Made by a program: the position numbers and the translations under genes | Assembly: GCA_935421135.1 (NCBI GenBank) | Contig: OW285187.1 | Span: 16,703,929 to 16,767,928 of the forward strand | Source: Bugulina stolonifera | Taxonomy: Eukaryota > Bryozoa > Gymnolaemata > Cheilostomatida > Bugulidae | Reading direction: 5' to 3' | Length of the DNA stretch: 64,000 bases | Shown here: positions 37,101-49,742 of the stretch, piece after piece | Position numbering within the stretch: position 1 is the first letter of the stretch | Layout: every line of letters begins with the position of its first letter | Notes under the pieces: generated by a model | The model's database searches: none | The model's input: only the letters and a program-made list of their open reading frames with translations | What the model was told of the DNA's origin: nothing

Positions 37101-40078
37101 TATATACATTCTATACAGCATACGGAAAGTTATTACATTATAGAGGATAAGCATACGTGTAGATACAAGTAAGAGGCATGTTAACCAACATAACACTGGA
37201 ACCATTGAAACGACAATTGAACAAACTACTATGAAGATATGAATAGTAACAAGTACCCGAGCTCTGCTAACTCTCCGTTGTCCATGCTTCAATTAAAACA
37301 CAATTCAATGAAATAATTTGACATCCCCAAGGTTTGGATGAATTGTCCATAAACTACAGAGCGTGCGTACACAATGAAACCATCCTAATGGGGCATAGCA
37401 TTCAGTCACGTGGTCCATCACTAGCAGTTGAAGACAGGCTGCACTGAAAATGCTAAAGTTACAAACTGCGTATACCATTTAAAAGCTCAGTATTAGTTGG
37501 TCCAGTTAGCCCAATACAAGCTGGGCTACAGCAACTTATGGAACTTACAAACTTAAGAATGAGATCATTGTAAGTAGTGTAATAGCGGACTACACATTGT
37601 GTTATTATAAGCATGAGATTTTAATTAAGTGTTTATCACTGGTATAATATTGATATTTCAAAAAACAAAAAAATATAAGATAAGTACATGTATATAAACA
37701 GTGCTAAATAATTTTTCTAGACCATAAAAATCAGAGTTTTTTGCAAAAGAATATTGAATGGTATTTTAAATTTGGAATTGGTTGGCTAATATAGGCTACT
37801 TGCCTGGAGTTGTAAACCTGCGGCTTTAAAGGTGGACTGTACTGAAATTTTGAGGTTATAAACTGAATACACCATTAGAAAGCCTAGTAGCAGCTGAACC
37901 AGTTAGCAAAATACCAGCTGGGATACATGATGTCATCATGGTACCCAGCTCTGTTAAAACTAATGAATTACATCATTGCGGGGTGTGAATGCCAGACCAC
38001 GCAATATGTTATTATAAACAGAAAATTTTAATTGAGTTTTTATCCATGTTGTACTAGGAATATCACAAAACGAAAAAATGGGTATATAAAACAAATGCTA
38101 GTTGATATTCCTAGACAATAAAAAACACAATTTGTTGCAATAAGTCATTCATTGACTTTTGAGTTTGCAATTTGATTAGTCAATATAGGCTACTTGTTTA
38201 TCTCATGAATAACATGGCTACGCCCTAGACTGGTGTGTTGAACCTGTAGCATGTAGTACTACAATTGCTAATGTATGTTTTATTGAATGAACACTGCATT
38301 TCTTATACCAATATCTGGTTTACTAATACTGCTGTATTGCCTATGACAGCGAGCTGTGACTTTTAATTACTGTTATTTCCCAGAATAAAAGTAATAAAAT
38401 AAAGGTTGTGTGATCAAATACGAGTAGTAGAATAGGGGTGAGCAACTCCCACTGATGACATCATTGCAGGTGTTTTAGATATTTTGTGGCTACTTTCTTC
38501 CTATTCCAGATACATTAACCAATTGTAAAACCGTTTAAAACTCTTATAGTGGTCCCGCATTTTCAATCCAATCCAACTTTAACTTGTTTTTGCGCATGGT
38601 GTAGGCCTACATAATACTATCGACTTGAAACATTGATGATTAATTTTTGAACCAATTAATGCAGATAAATTATGAAAAGGATCTACTTTCACATCATGTA
38701 AATAAATTGAGAGGAAAGTTTTAAAGAAGTAATCTCTTGGAAGTAGGCTATTTCTACTCAAAAGCAATGTACTGAGTGCTGGAATACCACGGACATCCAG
38801 ACAAATTACGCATCCGATTGCTAACAGCTGACAGCCATGCCCCATCAGGCTAGAGTAAATATAACTGGCAGTAAAACATGTGTACCTAAAACAGTAGTAT
38901 CGCTTAAATAATTATTAGCAGAAACTCCGTAGCCAAGATGCAAGGTCAAATGATAATGTGCACTTACCCTAGGACCTCTCATTGGGGGACCACCTCTTGC
39001 AAAAGGTGGAGGGCCTCTAAACCCATGAGGTGGTGGATGGTGTCTGAAAGGTCCTCCAGGTCCTGGTGGACCTCTAAACCCTCTTGGAGGTGGACCTCGA
39101 AAACCTGGTGGACCTCTGGGGCCTCCTCTAAATAAACAATTCAGCAATGATATTATATAATTTACTTGTCATACAGCAGTAACACAAAATATTATCATAA
39201 TCATTCTCTTGTGAAGGCATAAGCTTAGGGATATATTAATGTTTTATTGGTGAACAAATATTATGTTTAGGACTTTTTATGATAGAAACTCATTATCATT
39301 ATTTTACTGAATAAGATAACATCATAAATTGCCATGACTGGGTACTTTCAGTGACATAGGCCTAACTGTCAAGTAAACAGAAATAAAAGGTTGGAGGTCT
39401 TGCTCAGCACACTTTTGGGGGATTCGTCAGAGGAAAAACCTTCAAGATGGCTAAATAATGATTTGACTAACAGCAATAGGCCTACACTAGTTTATCCATT
39501 AATTTCTCTGGCGATTCAAAATCTGTAAAATTTACAATATAATAAAAAATATAAATATGAATATTAATATATGAATATCAATATGAATACATTTTTACTC
39601 ATTATTTTAACTCATTATTTTACCTAGAATTGCAACTAAATGTAGCTGCATTAAAAATGATGTACTTCAATATCTAGCTTTAAAGATTCATGATTGGGGA
39701 TCATACTTCTGATTTTTTATTAAATTAAAATTAGCCATAGGTCTAGCTAATGATAAGGCTAATGCTAAAAAAAAAATCATTATTTCATATTTGTAAAACC
39801 TGGAGGAAGCAAGGAGGTTTAAAAGCGCTTTTAAAACAGGGAGTCTCCCTGGAAAACCTGAACACTTGACAGGTATGTTCAGGCTTCAGGGACAATTTGA
39901 CGAAGTTCACTTACGGAGGCATTCTTGGACGATACGGGCCCTGTCCTGGAGGTTTCAATTCTAGGTCAAATATAGACACGGGTTTCCCATCTCTGTCGTG
40001 ATGTTGGATTCCATTTTCCGCTGGAAACCCATTTTCTTCGTTTTGATTGTCATCTGCAGGTTCTGGGTACTCCTCCAT
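28174..40078 (-). CDS. TCERG1: Transcription elongation regulator 1 (CA150)
   Basis: Eighteen exons on the minus strand: 40078-39915, 39127-38968, 37093-36946, 36779-36645, 36519-36316, 36216-35824, 35704-35547, 35410-35204, 34850-34723, 34325-34169, 34020-33812, 33709-33559, 33349-33179, 32904-32710, 29532-29353, 29256-29173, 28903-28742, 28308-28174. All phases agree, giving 1046 residues (human ~1098). Order: acidic start, RGG/GPP-rich tract (residues ~58-130), WW1 ([16 protein letters not shown]), proline-rich linkers, WW2 ([16 protein letters not shown]), WW3 ([16 protein letters not shown]), a basic KSKKAKLK segment, and six FF domains from ~residue 597 to ~1025 (for example [20 protein letters not shown] and [16 protein letters not shown]). 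It is a nuclear factor linking the phosphorylated RNA polymerase II tail to splicing factors. Exon 7 may start at 35701 instead (NAGNAG acceptor). Confidence 0.95.
30448..30801. mobile_element. hAT-like non-autonomous element, 354 bp
   Basis: The termini CAGAGATGGGCAC and GTGCCCATCTCTG are inverted repeats of the CAG.G type seen in hAT elements. It has no coding capacity and lies in the ~3.2-kb intron 14 of TCERG1. An 8-bp target duplication is not clear. Confidence 0.65.
31718..31735. repeat. Poly-G tract in a TCERG1 intron
   Basis: A run of about 17 G residues on the plus strand (C on the transcribed sense strand) lies in intron 14. Its exact length is prone to sequencing error. Confidence 0.8.
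31797..31880. repeat. Short foldback repeat
   Basis: CAATTACATTGAGCAGAGAAA and GATTGGATG are mirrored by CATCCAATC and TTTCTCTGCTCACGGTGTAATTG around a 6-base centre. It is a small palindromic element within TCERG1 intron 14. Confidence 0.7.
34333..34519. repeat. 32-bp minisatellite, six units, in a TCERG1 intron
   Basis: The unit CATACAGTGCACATGTACCG followed by ATATAACAGTAG repeats six times almost perfectly, immediately upstream (in transcript order) of the acceptor of exon 10. A further partial unit lies near 34553. Antisense frames across it reading [11 protein letters not shown] are repeat artefacts. Confidence 0.88.
36000..36210 (-). repeat. Coding repeat GMPPP in TCERG1 exon 6
   Basis: A run of about ten tandem codon blocks encodes [14 protein letters not shown] variants ahead of WW2. 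It is a degenerate proline/glycine/methionine repeat similar in type to the PGM/GMP-rich linkers of metazoan TCERG1. Confidence 0.85.
37430..38170. repeat. Diverged tandem duplication in a TCERG1 intron
   Basis: Blocks at about 37430-37805 and 37840-38185 align by eye. Shared features include ACTGAAA..T, CCAGTTAGC, AGCTGGG, a stretch of ATAAGCAT/ATAAACAGA followed by TTTTAATT, and TAATATAGGCTACTTG / CAATATAGGCTACTTG ends. It is probably an old repeat family in tandem. The next block (38220-38510) matches 6180-6490. Confidence 0.55.
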
Positions 40079-41129
40079 ATCATAAACTTGTGGACTTTAA
40101 CATAAATTTCTTTCCAAATGCCAACAGAGCCAATTTCAATTTGTACTTTCTTTATTAATTTTTTCCTAGTTCAAAATCACCATGAGCAGGTAACACTACA
40201 AATTACTGTACGCTGGAATTAAGCAACGTTTTATTGTTTGCACATTATCAAAGTCGCGTCTTTTAGCAAATTAATATTAAAAGCTGTAATTGTGCGGCCG
40301 GTACTAGGACTACGGTTACGTGCGAAAACTTTAACTAGCAAGAGTAGATAATTCTGTAACGATACTTTTCACCTAGCTCTACTACAAAATATGTACAATG
40401 TATAATAACGCTATCGAATTTCGAGCAACACATAAGGGCTAAGGCTTGCAGGTGCTAGTGGCCAGTGCTCACTGGGAACGTGCTCCATCAAAGGGCTAGA
40501 TTCACAGGAAGAATCTATCACATGACCATGTACTCAGTATGCTTATTATTTCAAACACTCCAAAAGCAACGGTGAAATGGATTCTCAAAGGCCCAAATAA
40601 AAGGGGCACACATTTTTTCATATTTATGCATTCAACCACACCAAACAACCATGTATTTGAAACTTTAGAACCCAATGGGGATTTCACAACTTTAAACCTA
40701 AACTAATGCATATAGTGGGGGAAGTATTACTCCTATACAAGTAATGTAGATTTAAAAAAACAATCAACCAACATTGTACACATGTATTATGGTATTATAC
40801 AAACTCAAAGGTATGGCAAAAGCTATGTTAGGTTGCAGTGTAACATTTTTAGCACCATGCAACCGTGCACTAATTTATGTAAGTCAATTAAAATCAAATT
40901 TCTGCCACAAAAAGAATAAAAAATATATATAACATATATGGTATGAGCTTGAAGCAATTTAGTTTGTTTACTACTGTTTAGTGATTGCAGACGTACAAGT
41001 AGCAGATAACTACAATGTTAGATTCAAACGTCAGCATTTCCAGAAATCTTGCTGTAGTCCAGGCAACCACTACCAGATTTAGCTTGGTATCAGGTTCAGT
41101 AGAATAATAGAGCAATATTATCATTATAA
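40079..41129. other. Intergenic gap between TCERG1 and PITHD1
   Basis: The gap holds the TCERG1 5' flank (no TATA box recognised near 40079) and the PITHD1 3' flank, both minus strand. No further gene or repeat could be supported. Confidence 0.5.
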
Positions 41130-42862
41130 TCAGCTGATCTGGTGACTCGTGTGATCTGGTATGATGTTCTTATGGTCTGCAGGGTTGGCGTTTAGCTCAT
41201 AGTTTACTATGACTATCTCTTCACGATGAGCCTACAATATTTTAGTCAATATGATATGCAGTTACAATATGTATGCGCAATTAGAAATCACACAAATTTA
41301 CAAAAAGAGCTGCTAGTCATATGTGGTACATGACGAAGTATTTGATAGGTTAATATTCACAGTGATGTTTGACATCATGAGCAGCAGAACACCATGCCAT
41401 TTCTGCTCACAGCTTGGATGACACATTGCAGAGAGAACACAATTCCTCACAATGTATACTAAATGCCATGCAAAACATGAGTATTTATGCAACTTAATAC
41501 AAAACAAATAGTGTCTTTGCGACTTAAATACCAGGCACAGACCAATTTGCTAAAATATTTTCCGACAAACGTCCGTCACAGAGTTGCGAACACACTGGCC
41601 TGGGCCGATAGCAAAATCCTCATTTTCATGCGAAAAACCCAGCGGTGCCGATGAGCTAGGAATGGCTTTCTCTGACCAAGCAAAATCCCAGGCCAATAGC
41701 TCGCAAAGACACTAAAAACTTGCACCCACCTGCATAAAGTCCCCTTTTAATCCAATATAATAGATTTTAGTGGAATCATCTCCATAGTTAGTAGGAAAAT
41801 GTATACATAGCTGGGATACGTTGTTGAACTTTGCTGCTTTTATGTTATACTCTACAATGCCGACCTCATCCCTCGTCAACTCAAACTCTTGATCAGCGGC
41901 TGACCCAGTCTCATCAAATGTCATGCTAGGTCTATTTTTATACCTAAAAATATAAAACATTATAACATACATGTACCTGTGTACATTGTATGTTCTCACC
42001 ATTAACGAGACGCCACAGACCAACCAACAAACGAAAATTTAATAATGTATATTTGAGAAATCCTAATAATAAAATAGGGAGAGTCTTCACCACCCAGTAA
42101 ATACAGAGACATACCAGACCTATCAGCTACAGATTGTACCAGATGAGATCTCTGTTACAGTTTGTAACAAATACTATCAGATTTGTAACCAATGTTCTCA
42201 CAACATACTCACAATTTCATGCATTTAGGGTGGGTACCTTCTTCCCCACCTATTATAAGAATACCACGCAACTTCATAGATCCAGTGAACCTAAAGTATA
42301 CAATCTCAGTGTATATAACAATTCATGAGAATAACAATTGGGCAACCTGAGGAATAATAAATGTGTCTTTGCCCGTTATAATCATAATGCAGTCCACTGA
42401 ACAGATCAAGTTGCGCTAACACTAAGCTAAGTTAAGAGGTTCATACTTACGGTATTTTAAACAACAGCTCCTCGTCTGCATCACTTTCTACAAACTGGAA
42501 GAGGAAATATACAGTATTTATAAAGAAATCAGAAAACTTGCTAGCAATACGTGAAATTAAATAATATAACATTCTCCAAATTCTAAACTAATACGTTAGA
42601 TCTGCTAATTAAACACATCTTTACACATGCAGAAGAGATCAAAGGAGTTGTGTATTATATAATATACCACCTTGGTTCTGTCCAATCTCTCTGACCACGG
42701 TTTGAACACCGTTCTCCCTGATCCATCAGTAACCTCATTCAAACACTCTACCCTGTTCAAGTCCACCTTCTGATATAAATTGTAAGTAGCTGCCGAGTCG
42801 TCCACCGGTTCGTGGTCATGGTCACAGCAACCTGACCCATGTGAATGACCATGGCCGGACAT
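41130..42862 (-). CDS. PITHD1: PITH domain-containing protein 1
   Basis: Five exons on the minus strand: 42862-42671, 42494-42451, 42290-42213, 41943-41730, 41231-41130. Phases close to 209 residues, matching the ~211 of vertebrate PITHD1. The start MSGHGHSHGSGCCDHDHE is the usual His/Cys-rich N-terminus. The PITH domain then shows FKPWSERLDRTK, FVESDADEELLFKIP, MKLRGILIIGGEEGTHP, MKLYKNRPSMTFDE, CIHFPTNYGDDSTKIYYIG and a C-terminal NYELNANPADHK. The PITH fold is shared with thioredoxin-like protein 1 and the 26S proteasome-linked TXNL1 family. Vertebrate PITHD1 has been linked to proteasome function and to megakaryocyte differentiation. The gene follows TCERG1 head-to-tail on the same strand, 1.05 kb apart. 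Confidence 0.95.
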
Positions 42863-44796
42863 GCCTACATGTATTCATACAGATTACAATACAAACTAGT
42901 TGATGTAATTCATAGAAATTTTTTCTGTAATATATTCTGTAGAAATATCCTCAATTATATCTCGTAGAACAATATAATCACCAATAACTGTTTGCTGCCT
43001 TGTAGTAGATAACAAAGAGTTTGAATATTAAAGCAATGGCAGTCACTATCAGTAGATAATTCTTGGTAGGAAGTGGAGACCATTAGACCATATAGACACT
43101 GTTGATGTTATAGCAATAAAGCTGTAGTAAGTAAAACTGAAATGACAGAAAAAACATCAAGGTTACTGTAAATAGCAGACAGTGACACAGAATGAAATTT
43201 GCAGAAAAGATGAACATACAGTACAATGATTAGGTCACTGACTGGTTGAAAATAGGCGTTGAAAATGGAGTAAAGATGTTAGAAAATGTAGTAAAAAACC
43301 TTAAATAATCACCTGCTTTATTTTTCTACTATCACACTTAAAAAACTATGTAGGGCCTACTCATATCAAGCTAGATGTGTAGATTACAAAGATATACACT
43401 TCAACATAGTTAGAAAAGGTGGCTTCCTACTTATTGCTACAATAGCAATGGAGCCTGGCATTTAGCCACCCAATCTCTATAATATTGCACTGCAACTGGA
43501 AGTTATCTACCCAAATAGTGTTATCACAAATATCAACGGTAATATTTCGCTATTCAGATTGCAGTCACTGGCAATTGTGCTAATGCTGTTAGGAGTAAAT
43601 AGCTTCCAGTTGCCCATGCTATATTGCTAGCAATTAACTTATTTTTATTCCTTGCACATATTCAATGGTCTATAATATAGGGCCTACAACATCTTAAAAA
43701 TTATCAAAATTTATACGAATGAACAGCTCAGATACTATATAGTTTGCACTGAATGATAGCCCGAAGCTTTGATGATTAGGCCTACCCGGCATTAAACAAG
43801 TAAACTGATAGAAAAATGTTTACATGCAATGCACACATAAAAACATTTCCAATAAAAATATCAGATGAATTTTGCCTTCAGATAGATGGGACCTTCGTGG
43901 CTATGGTCTATTGCTTGTAGGGGTCTCATAAAAAATTTTAGAAATTGAAATAAGTTGCAAGGTAAATTTTGACTAAGCTTCCTACAGAACTGTTATGCTT
44001 ATAACTGTACTTCTATTACTTTTGAATTTCCACAAGAAGTAAAAGCAATGTTGAACTTCTCATTCTAATCCTAGGCACCATCCAACCATTTAGTTTAGAA
44101 CATACAATAGAATAAACATTTTAGATTATTATTATTTAGGTGTATCTGTATGGTAGTTAGTTCTCAAAATTTTGGTTTGAACTACTTATAACCATAACCC
44201 CAACCAGTAACTTAACTGTAGACCTATCATAATTATTCATTTAATTATTCACTATACCTAATTTAAATATTATATTATATATTATATTTATATTACAATT
44301 ATTTTTATTTTTCATTTGATTTGTAACATTTGTGATTTTCAATTTCATTTGGTTTTATGGCGCAGTTGAGTTTGTGCTTCATACTAATACTAACACTCTT
44401 TCGGCAGAAAATAAACAACTACATTAATGAATTACACTAAATATAATGTATAGTTACTACTATACGTAAGTATGATATTTTATCAACTTGGTTTTAGTTT
44501 GTTTTTTTTAGTCGGAAATGAAAAAGAAAGCAGTCAAGCGGACTCATTCTTTTATTACGCGTTAGAGATTCGGCATTTCTCTTATATATGCAGAGACTCT
44601 TGAACGTTCGCAAAAATATTTACTAAACGTTGCGTTGGAATATAATTACGCTTTTGCGTATCGGGAAGGCAATTCCGTTCACAACTATGCTCATCACAAG
44701 GTTTCAGGAGTAGCCTTTCCTTTTGAGTACAACCAATTGGCTTCCTGTCTAAAATTGTGTATGCTTATTGCTCTGTACTAGTATACTGTGTATAAT

Positions 44797-45729
44797 CAGG
44801 GCTCTCAACTACTCGGATTAAATCCAAATTGTTCGGATTTGTCCTTCCCTTTTGGGCATTCGGATGGATTTCTATATATTCCACTCACTGTTCGGATTTT
44901 GCTATTGTTTTAGGATTTGTTACTAGTGGCAAAGAGAGTACTCCCTTTGCTAGTAGGCCAACTAGCACCAAAGCCGTAAACAAACAAAGTCTGTCCAATG
45001 AAATCAATAAATGGGTTGAGAGGTCGCTAACCTAGTCAATTTAATATTTGAATCAAGTGGGTGTCTAAAGTATTTTCTAATCTGATATATTAATAGGTTT
45101 TACAAAATAACACATAAGACACATGTGATTGTATATCTTGCAAATATTTTTATGTTAAAACGTCCCAAGTACTACTGTTTACCTACAAATATATAACATT
45201 TTAGATATTGACACAAAAACAAGGGAGACAAGTCAAAATATTTCAAACATTTTGCATGCCCTGTGTACCCATCTCATTTGTTTCACTTCCACTTGGAGCC
45301 ATACAGATATAGGCTATATCTGTATTTTGTTTAAATCTGTATTATGGTGTCATACAGTTACCTGTTATTGTATATACACAACATTTTCCACTATCTCCAC
45401 CACCTACATCTACTCTGTAGTACCTGTATATCCTGTATGCCCTATTTGCATCTTTGCTTCTTCTACCAAATAAATACACACAAGTTGCATGTCACAACCT
45501 CTACCAAGCAGAGCACATTTTAAGTAAAATATGACTAGAATTGCATGAAATGGTGCCATTTTAGATAGCACGGTTAAAAAATTTTCAAACGCGGGTGGGC
45601 GCTCCGCCGCCCCTCCCGCGCTCTCCCAGGCAGCCCGTTTTGCAGGCTGGCGGAGGCCCCGCAGTGGCATCTTTTTCCTCAATTCAACATTTTATTAGGA
45701 TTTTTCACTTTATCAAGTTGAGAGCCCTG
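44797..45729. mobile_element. hAT-like non-autonomous DNA element, 933 bp
   Basis: The termini CAGGGCTCTCAACT and AGTTGAGAGCCCTG are perfect 14-bp inverted repeats. They are flanked by a 7-bp direct repeat GTATAAT (44790-44796 and 45730-45736), which may be a worn 8-bp hAT duplication. The interior has repeated CGGATT-rich DNA on the left and a very GC-rich patch (45590-45665) on the right. No transposase was seen. Confidence 0.75.
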
Positions 45730-45997
45730 GTATAATACATTCGTAAATAGTGTACCATAATAATCATATATTGCTTAGCCTTTACAGAGTAATGACTCGA
45801 ACGAACTATTATATCAAAATAGGTGCTACTTGCCTAGTGTTCAAGGTTTTCAAGTGTGTTTTGGTTATGAAAATACCACCAACCTAACTAAAGTACATAG
45901 ACAACTAAAATTACAACATCATAATTTGCTCTGACTAAGACCAATGTAGTTTGATGCATTTTGCAAGCAACTGTCATCCAAACAATTTAGTTATAGT

Positions 45998-46330
45998 CAG
46001 TGGTCAAAATAGGGGGGGTCGCGGGGGACGCAGTCCTCCCCCCCTCCCCCCCCCCCACTATAACGTTCAGGGGGTCCCTCAGACTGATAGACCTTCTACA
46101 GATTACTACTGTGATAATAATACAACTTGGACCATATTTTAACCTGAAGTTTTTGGATTTTGCATCATTTCGGTGTTTAATTTTGATAAAGTTTCTAATT
46201 TCCGGGAGGGTGCTCAGGCGCCCCTCCCCGCTGGTGCGCTGCGCTTGCCGTTCAGGTACTTCATACCCTCAAGTAATTATGGCTGTTACCCTAGAGACCC
46301 CCCACCACTTTTCTTAGACTTTGATCACTA
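45998..46330. mobile_element. hAT MITE, 333 bp, with 8-bp target duplication
   Basis: The left end CAGTGGTCAAA pairs with the right end TTTGATCACTA. An exact 8-bp duplication GTTATAGT flanks it (45990-45997 and 46331-46338), as expected for hAT. The interior holds G-run and C-run segments near both ends and a GC-rich centre. It is non-coding. Confidence 0.8.
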
Positions 46331-46916
46331 GTTATAGTTAACCCTGTGTTCATGAATTTTAGCGCTTGTCTAGGGGTTTTGATTTTTGAGCAGACATCTG
46401 TGTGACTTGTGCTTGGTTTCTTGGCAAAAATGAATGATAGTTCAATTTTTTCTTCTTTCCTCTGGCCGTTTGATCACTGCTTTATACTTGTACTGCAATA
46501 TGGAATTTTTATGATGTGATTATAACATGACTGAAATTTCTTCAAATGAGCAAAGCATAAAACAAACTACATGTAAGTGTACACTCAATGATTCTACCAC
46601 TGCTGTATTAGAGCAGTTTGATTATCATACATTATCCTATATTTAGTAGAGATCAAAGAATTAACTACCAGTCAGAGGTCAAAGGGGTCGCTATAAAATA
46701 ATCAGGCTGAATGAAAGTTTGGAAATTTGAGAACATGTTACAGTAACTACATGTATTTGTGATCAACTATTGTGGAAATATGGGAACCAAGATTATAATT
46801 GCATGACAATTCAGAATTCAATGACATGATACCACAGAATTATCTCCCCTAGAATTATTACTTATCATGTGATCACCCGATACTGCATAACTACATGCAG
46901 TGCTCTCTGGGCTCCC

Positions 46917-47949
46917 GGGAGCCCCCTCAACAAATTTCCACCTTTCAGTTTATAAAGTAGCCATAACCAGGCATCATGCATCGAATTAGGAACATACATG
47001 TACCTGGTACATGTATATCAGCATGCTATGGTAAAACCCAATGTTGACTCTTGATTCCTGATTATATAACATGTTTATTGCAGTGAGCAGTCAGTATAGC
47101 TAACCTTGCATGTATTACTAGACCGAATGTGCTTTTAAGGGCCGAAGGTCGACCCAATGTATTTATGAATATAATTATGCATAAATATATTATTTTTCCT
47201 TTTTCCGCCCGACTTATCACATAGGACCGACCACTGCACCTCGGCCCTCACGTGCCCACAGCTATGTGCTAGTCGCCCTTCTCACCACTATGCATATTCT
47301 AAGGCTATGTCTATTTTAAGTATCGATAGACAGTTATTTTACATAATTACTAATGATAAGTACATTTTATTTTACTTTTCCCTGAGCTAATGTGATTTAT
47401 TTCAGCATCTATAATCATGCATAATTTTTGTATAGGACCGACCCTTGGTCGCCCCCCCCCCCCCACAGCCCCTGGTAGCTACCTCACCAAAAGCGAGTTT
47501 ACTATATATATGAGAGCATTTTGCTGTAGTAGTCAGTTGTTCCTTGAACTGCAATAAAAGACACCTCTATATACTTTGTGGTGTTTTACCAAGAAATCTC
47601 TTAGCCCAAGTTCCTCATAGAACCAGAAACCAGCACAACTAGCATAGGGTCATACCCATGAGGGTATAAACACCAGAAAGAACATTCAGACCTACGGGTC
47701 TTAATAATAAGTAACAAGGTCATGCACATGCATGAACCCAGTACATGAACACAAGCCATCATTACACGCGAGTGAAGCGAGCAACCAATGCAGTGAGACT
47801 TGCGGCGCAGACCAAGCACGAAGTGCTTGTATAACGAAAAGAAGCGCAATCCGCAAAACATTTGACCATGAGTTCTATAATAGGAGTACTGTGTAGCATG
47901 CGAGAAGGTGAGAGGAAGAAACCTGAAAGTTGTAGGGAGCCCCCTCAAC
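46917..47949. repeat. 15-bp direct repeats bounding a 1-kb segment
   Basis: GGGAGCCCCCTCAAC occurs at 46917-46931 and again at 47935-47949. The 1003 bp between might be an insertion with a target duplication, or two ends of related repeats. No inverted termini or coding frame support a class. Confidence 0.35.
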
Positions 47950-49742
47950 TGAACTTACAAAGAAGCACTGACTACATGTATTACAAGAAAGTTTTAATAG
48001 CCATAGATATATATTGGTGTTCCCTCTCATAGTCTAACCCCATGTTTGCATGGGTACACATCAGTGCACTAACAATAATATTATTATTTATTTCCTTGTG
48101 TGTTGTCCTTAAATTTGATTGACAAACTGACAATTGATTTTATTCCTTCTCTGCTCTTAGTGAGTCATGAACGTACAAAACTGAACTTCCTCTAAAAAAT
48201 CTGAAATGTTCAGACTTACCCGTCCGTCTCCACATTTCAGTACATTTAGTCAATATTATTATCATTGTGAAAATAAAACAATAATAAACATAAAATAGAA
48301 GTAACAGTTACAAAATACCTAAAATATTGATACTGCATGTACATGTGTGTAGTATGTGTAAATATAAATATGTCACATTACAGTGTATATCATACACAAT
48401 GCACATCTGGATAATCAACAATGTACTTGAGTAGATAAAAATATCACAATATTAATTTGAATAAAACCCTCATGAGTAATGTATAGAAACAGTACCCAAG
48501 TCTCAAGGCCAGTCGGTAAGAGCTGGAAAATATAATATTAATGTAATATGCAATGTATATATAAATGAATTATATTATTATGTTGCAACATACACTTGTA
48601 CATGACTTGTATACTTATCAGAATATAAGCTGTGTATACCATTACTGGCCAAGAACATTATTTCAATTACATGTTAATGATTGATCATATTTCAAAATAA
48701 GATAACAAATTTTAACTTTTTTGATTTAGGAGTTTTGTGTCAATATGTTGGATGCATTATTATTTTTGCATTGGGGACTACAGTTGTTCACTGTTGATAT
48801 GGAAAGCAGAGAATAATGTCATACTGGTATGACCATCAACTACAAGTACTTGCAAGTTGAAATGACTCATATAGCATAACTTATTTTCATCTGCTACCAC
48901 ATCTGTTTATTTACACTTAGAGCCTCTGGCTGTGACAATACAATTTCATTTTCAATAAAAAGTTATTGGTTTCCAGCTGCTTACAATAAACCTTATGTAC
49001 TCACCACACCCCCCCCCCCTCCCTCACAGGCATCTTCATAAAGCCATGGAAGATAAAAATCTAGCCTGAGTTCCACTTTCAGCAAATTTTTAGCACTTGG
49101 AATACAGACTAGCAGAGGAAGACATAGGCAGCATCAGCCTTGGGTTCTATCTCAGCTAGTCAATTCTCCCTATCCTGCGCTAGAACCAAGTACAGTTCTA
49201 ATTATCAGGGAGGATAACCTTTTTTTTCTCAAAATAATGGGAAGACAACTTGCAACCCCAATTTTTGTTTCATTCTCACTTTGATAAAAAAAACAATATT
49301 AATATTCAGTCAGTGTGACAAATTATTTATTGTGATTGTTTAGTTTCACATATAGAGAAAATACTTTTTTCAAAATAGTATAGTATGGGGATAACTGTGG
49401 TGAACTACAGACTACAGAGTATAATTTGGAAAAAATATAATAATGTAGATAATTCTATTACCATGAGCATATGAGCATAATTAACATGCATACATTGTTT
49501 GCCTGTGTAATAAATAATGATAACATTGTTAGTTTTTCTGTGACTGAAATTGACTACGAGCAGTGATGATTAGTGGAGAAGGGTACGTGCTTGAGCTGGC
49601 AGACACTAAACTCAGGGATAACAGTCTCAAGAGTAAAAAACAATTATTAACCCAGATATACACATACATTATTTTTATAAAGGTTGAATTGTTTCCCTTA
49701 ATTTCATGATAAATATCACACGACAATTATACATGTAACTGC

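Larger units (their letters stand above)
42863..49742. other. Gene-poor intergenic region with transposon remnants
   Basis: The 6.9 kb between PITHD1 and the Mieap-like gene holds two hAT-like elements (44797-45729, 45998-46330). It also has a GC-rich patch around 45590-45665, poly-C runs (46038-46057, 47451-47464, 49010-49018) and a region with recurring AGGACCGACC-type motifs (47130-47450). A frame at 47601-47948 (-) has no domain or exon context and is not called. Confidence 0.5.

Noticed and set aside
47601..47948. 115-codon minus-strand frame
   Set aside because: Within the possible repeat bounded by 15-bp direct repeats; no domain or exon context.
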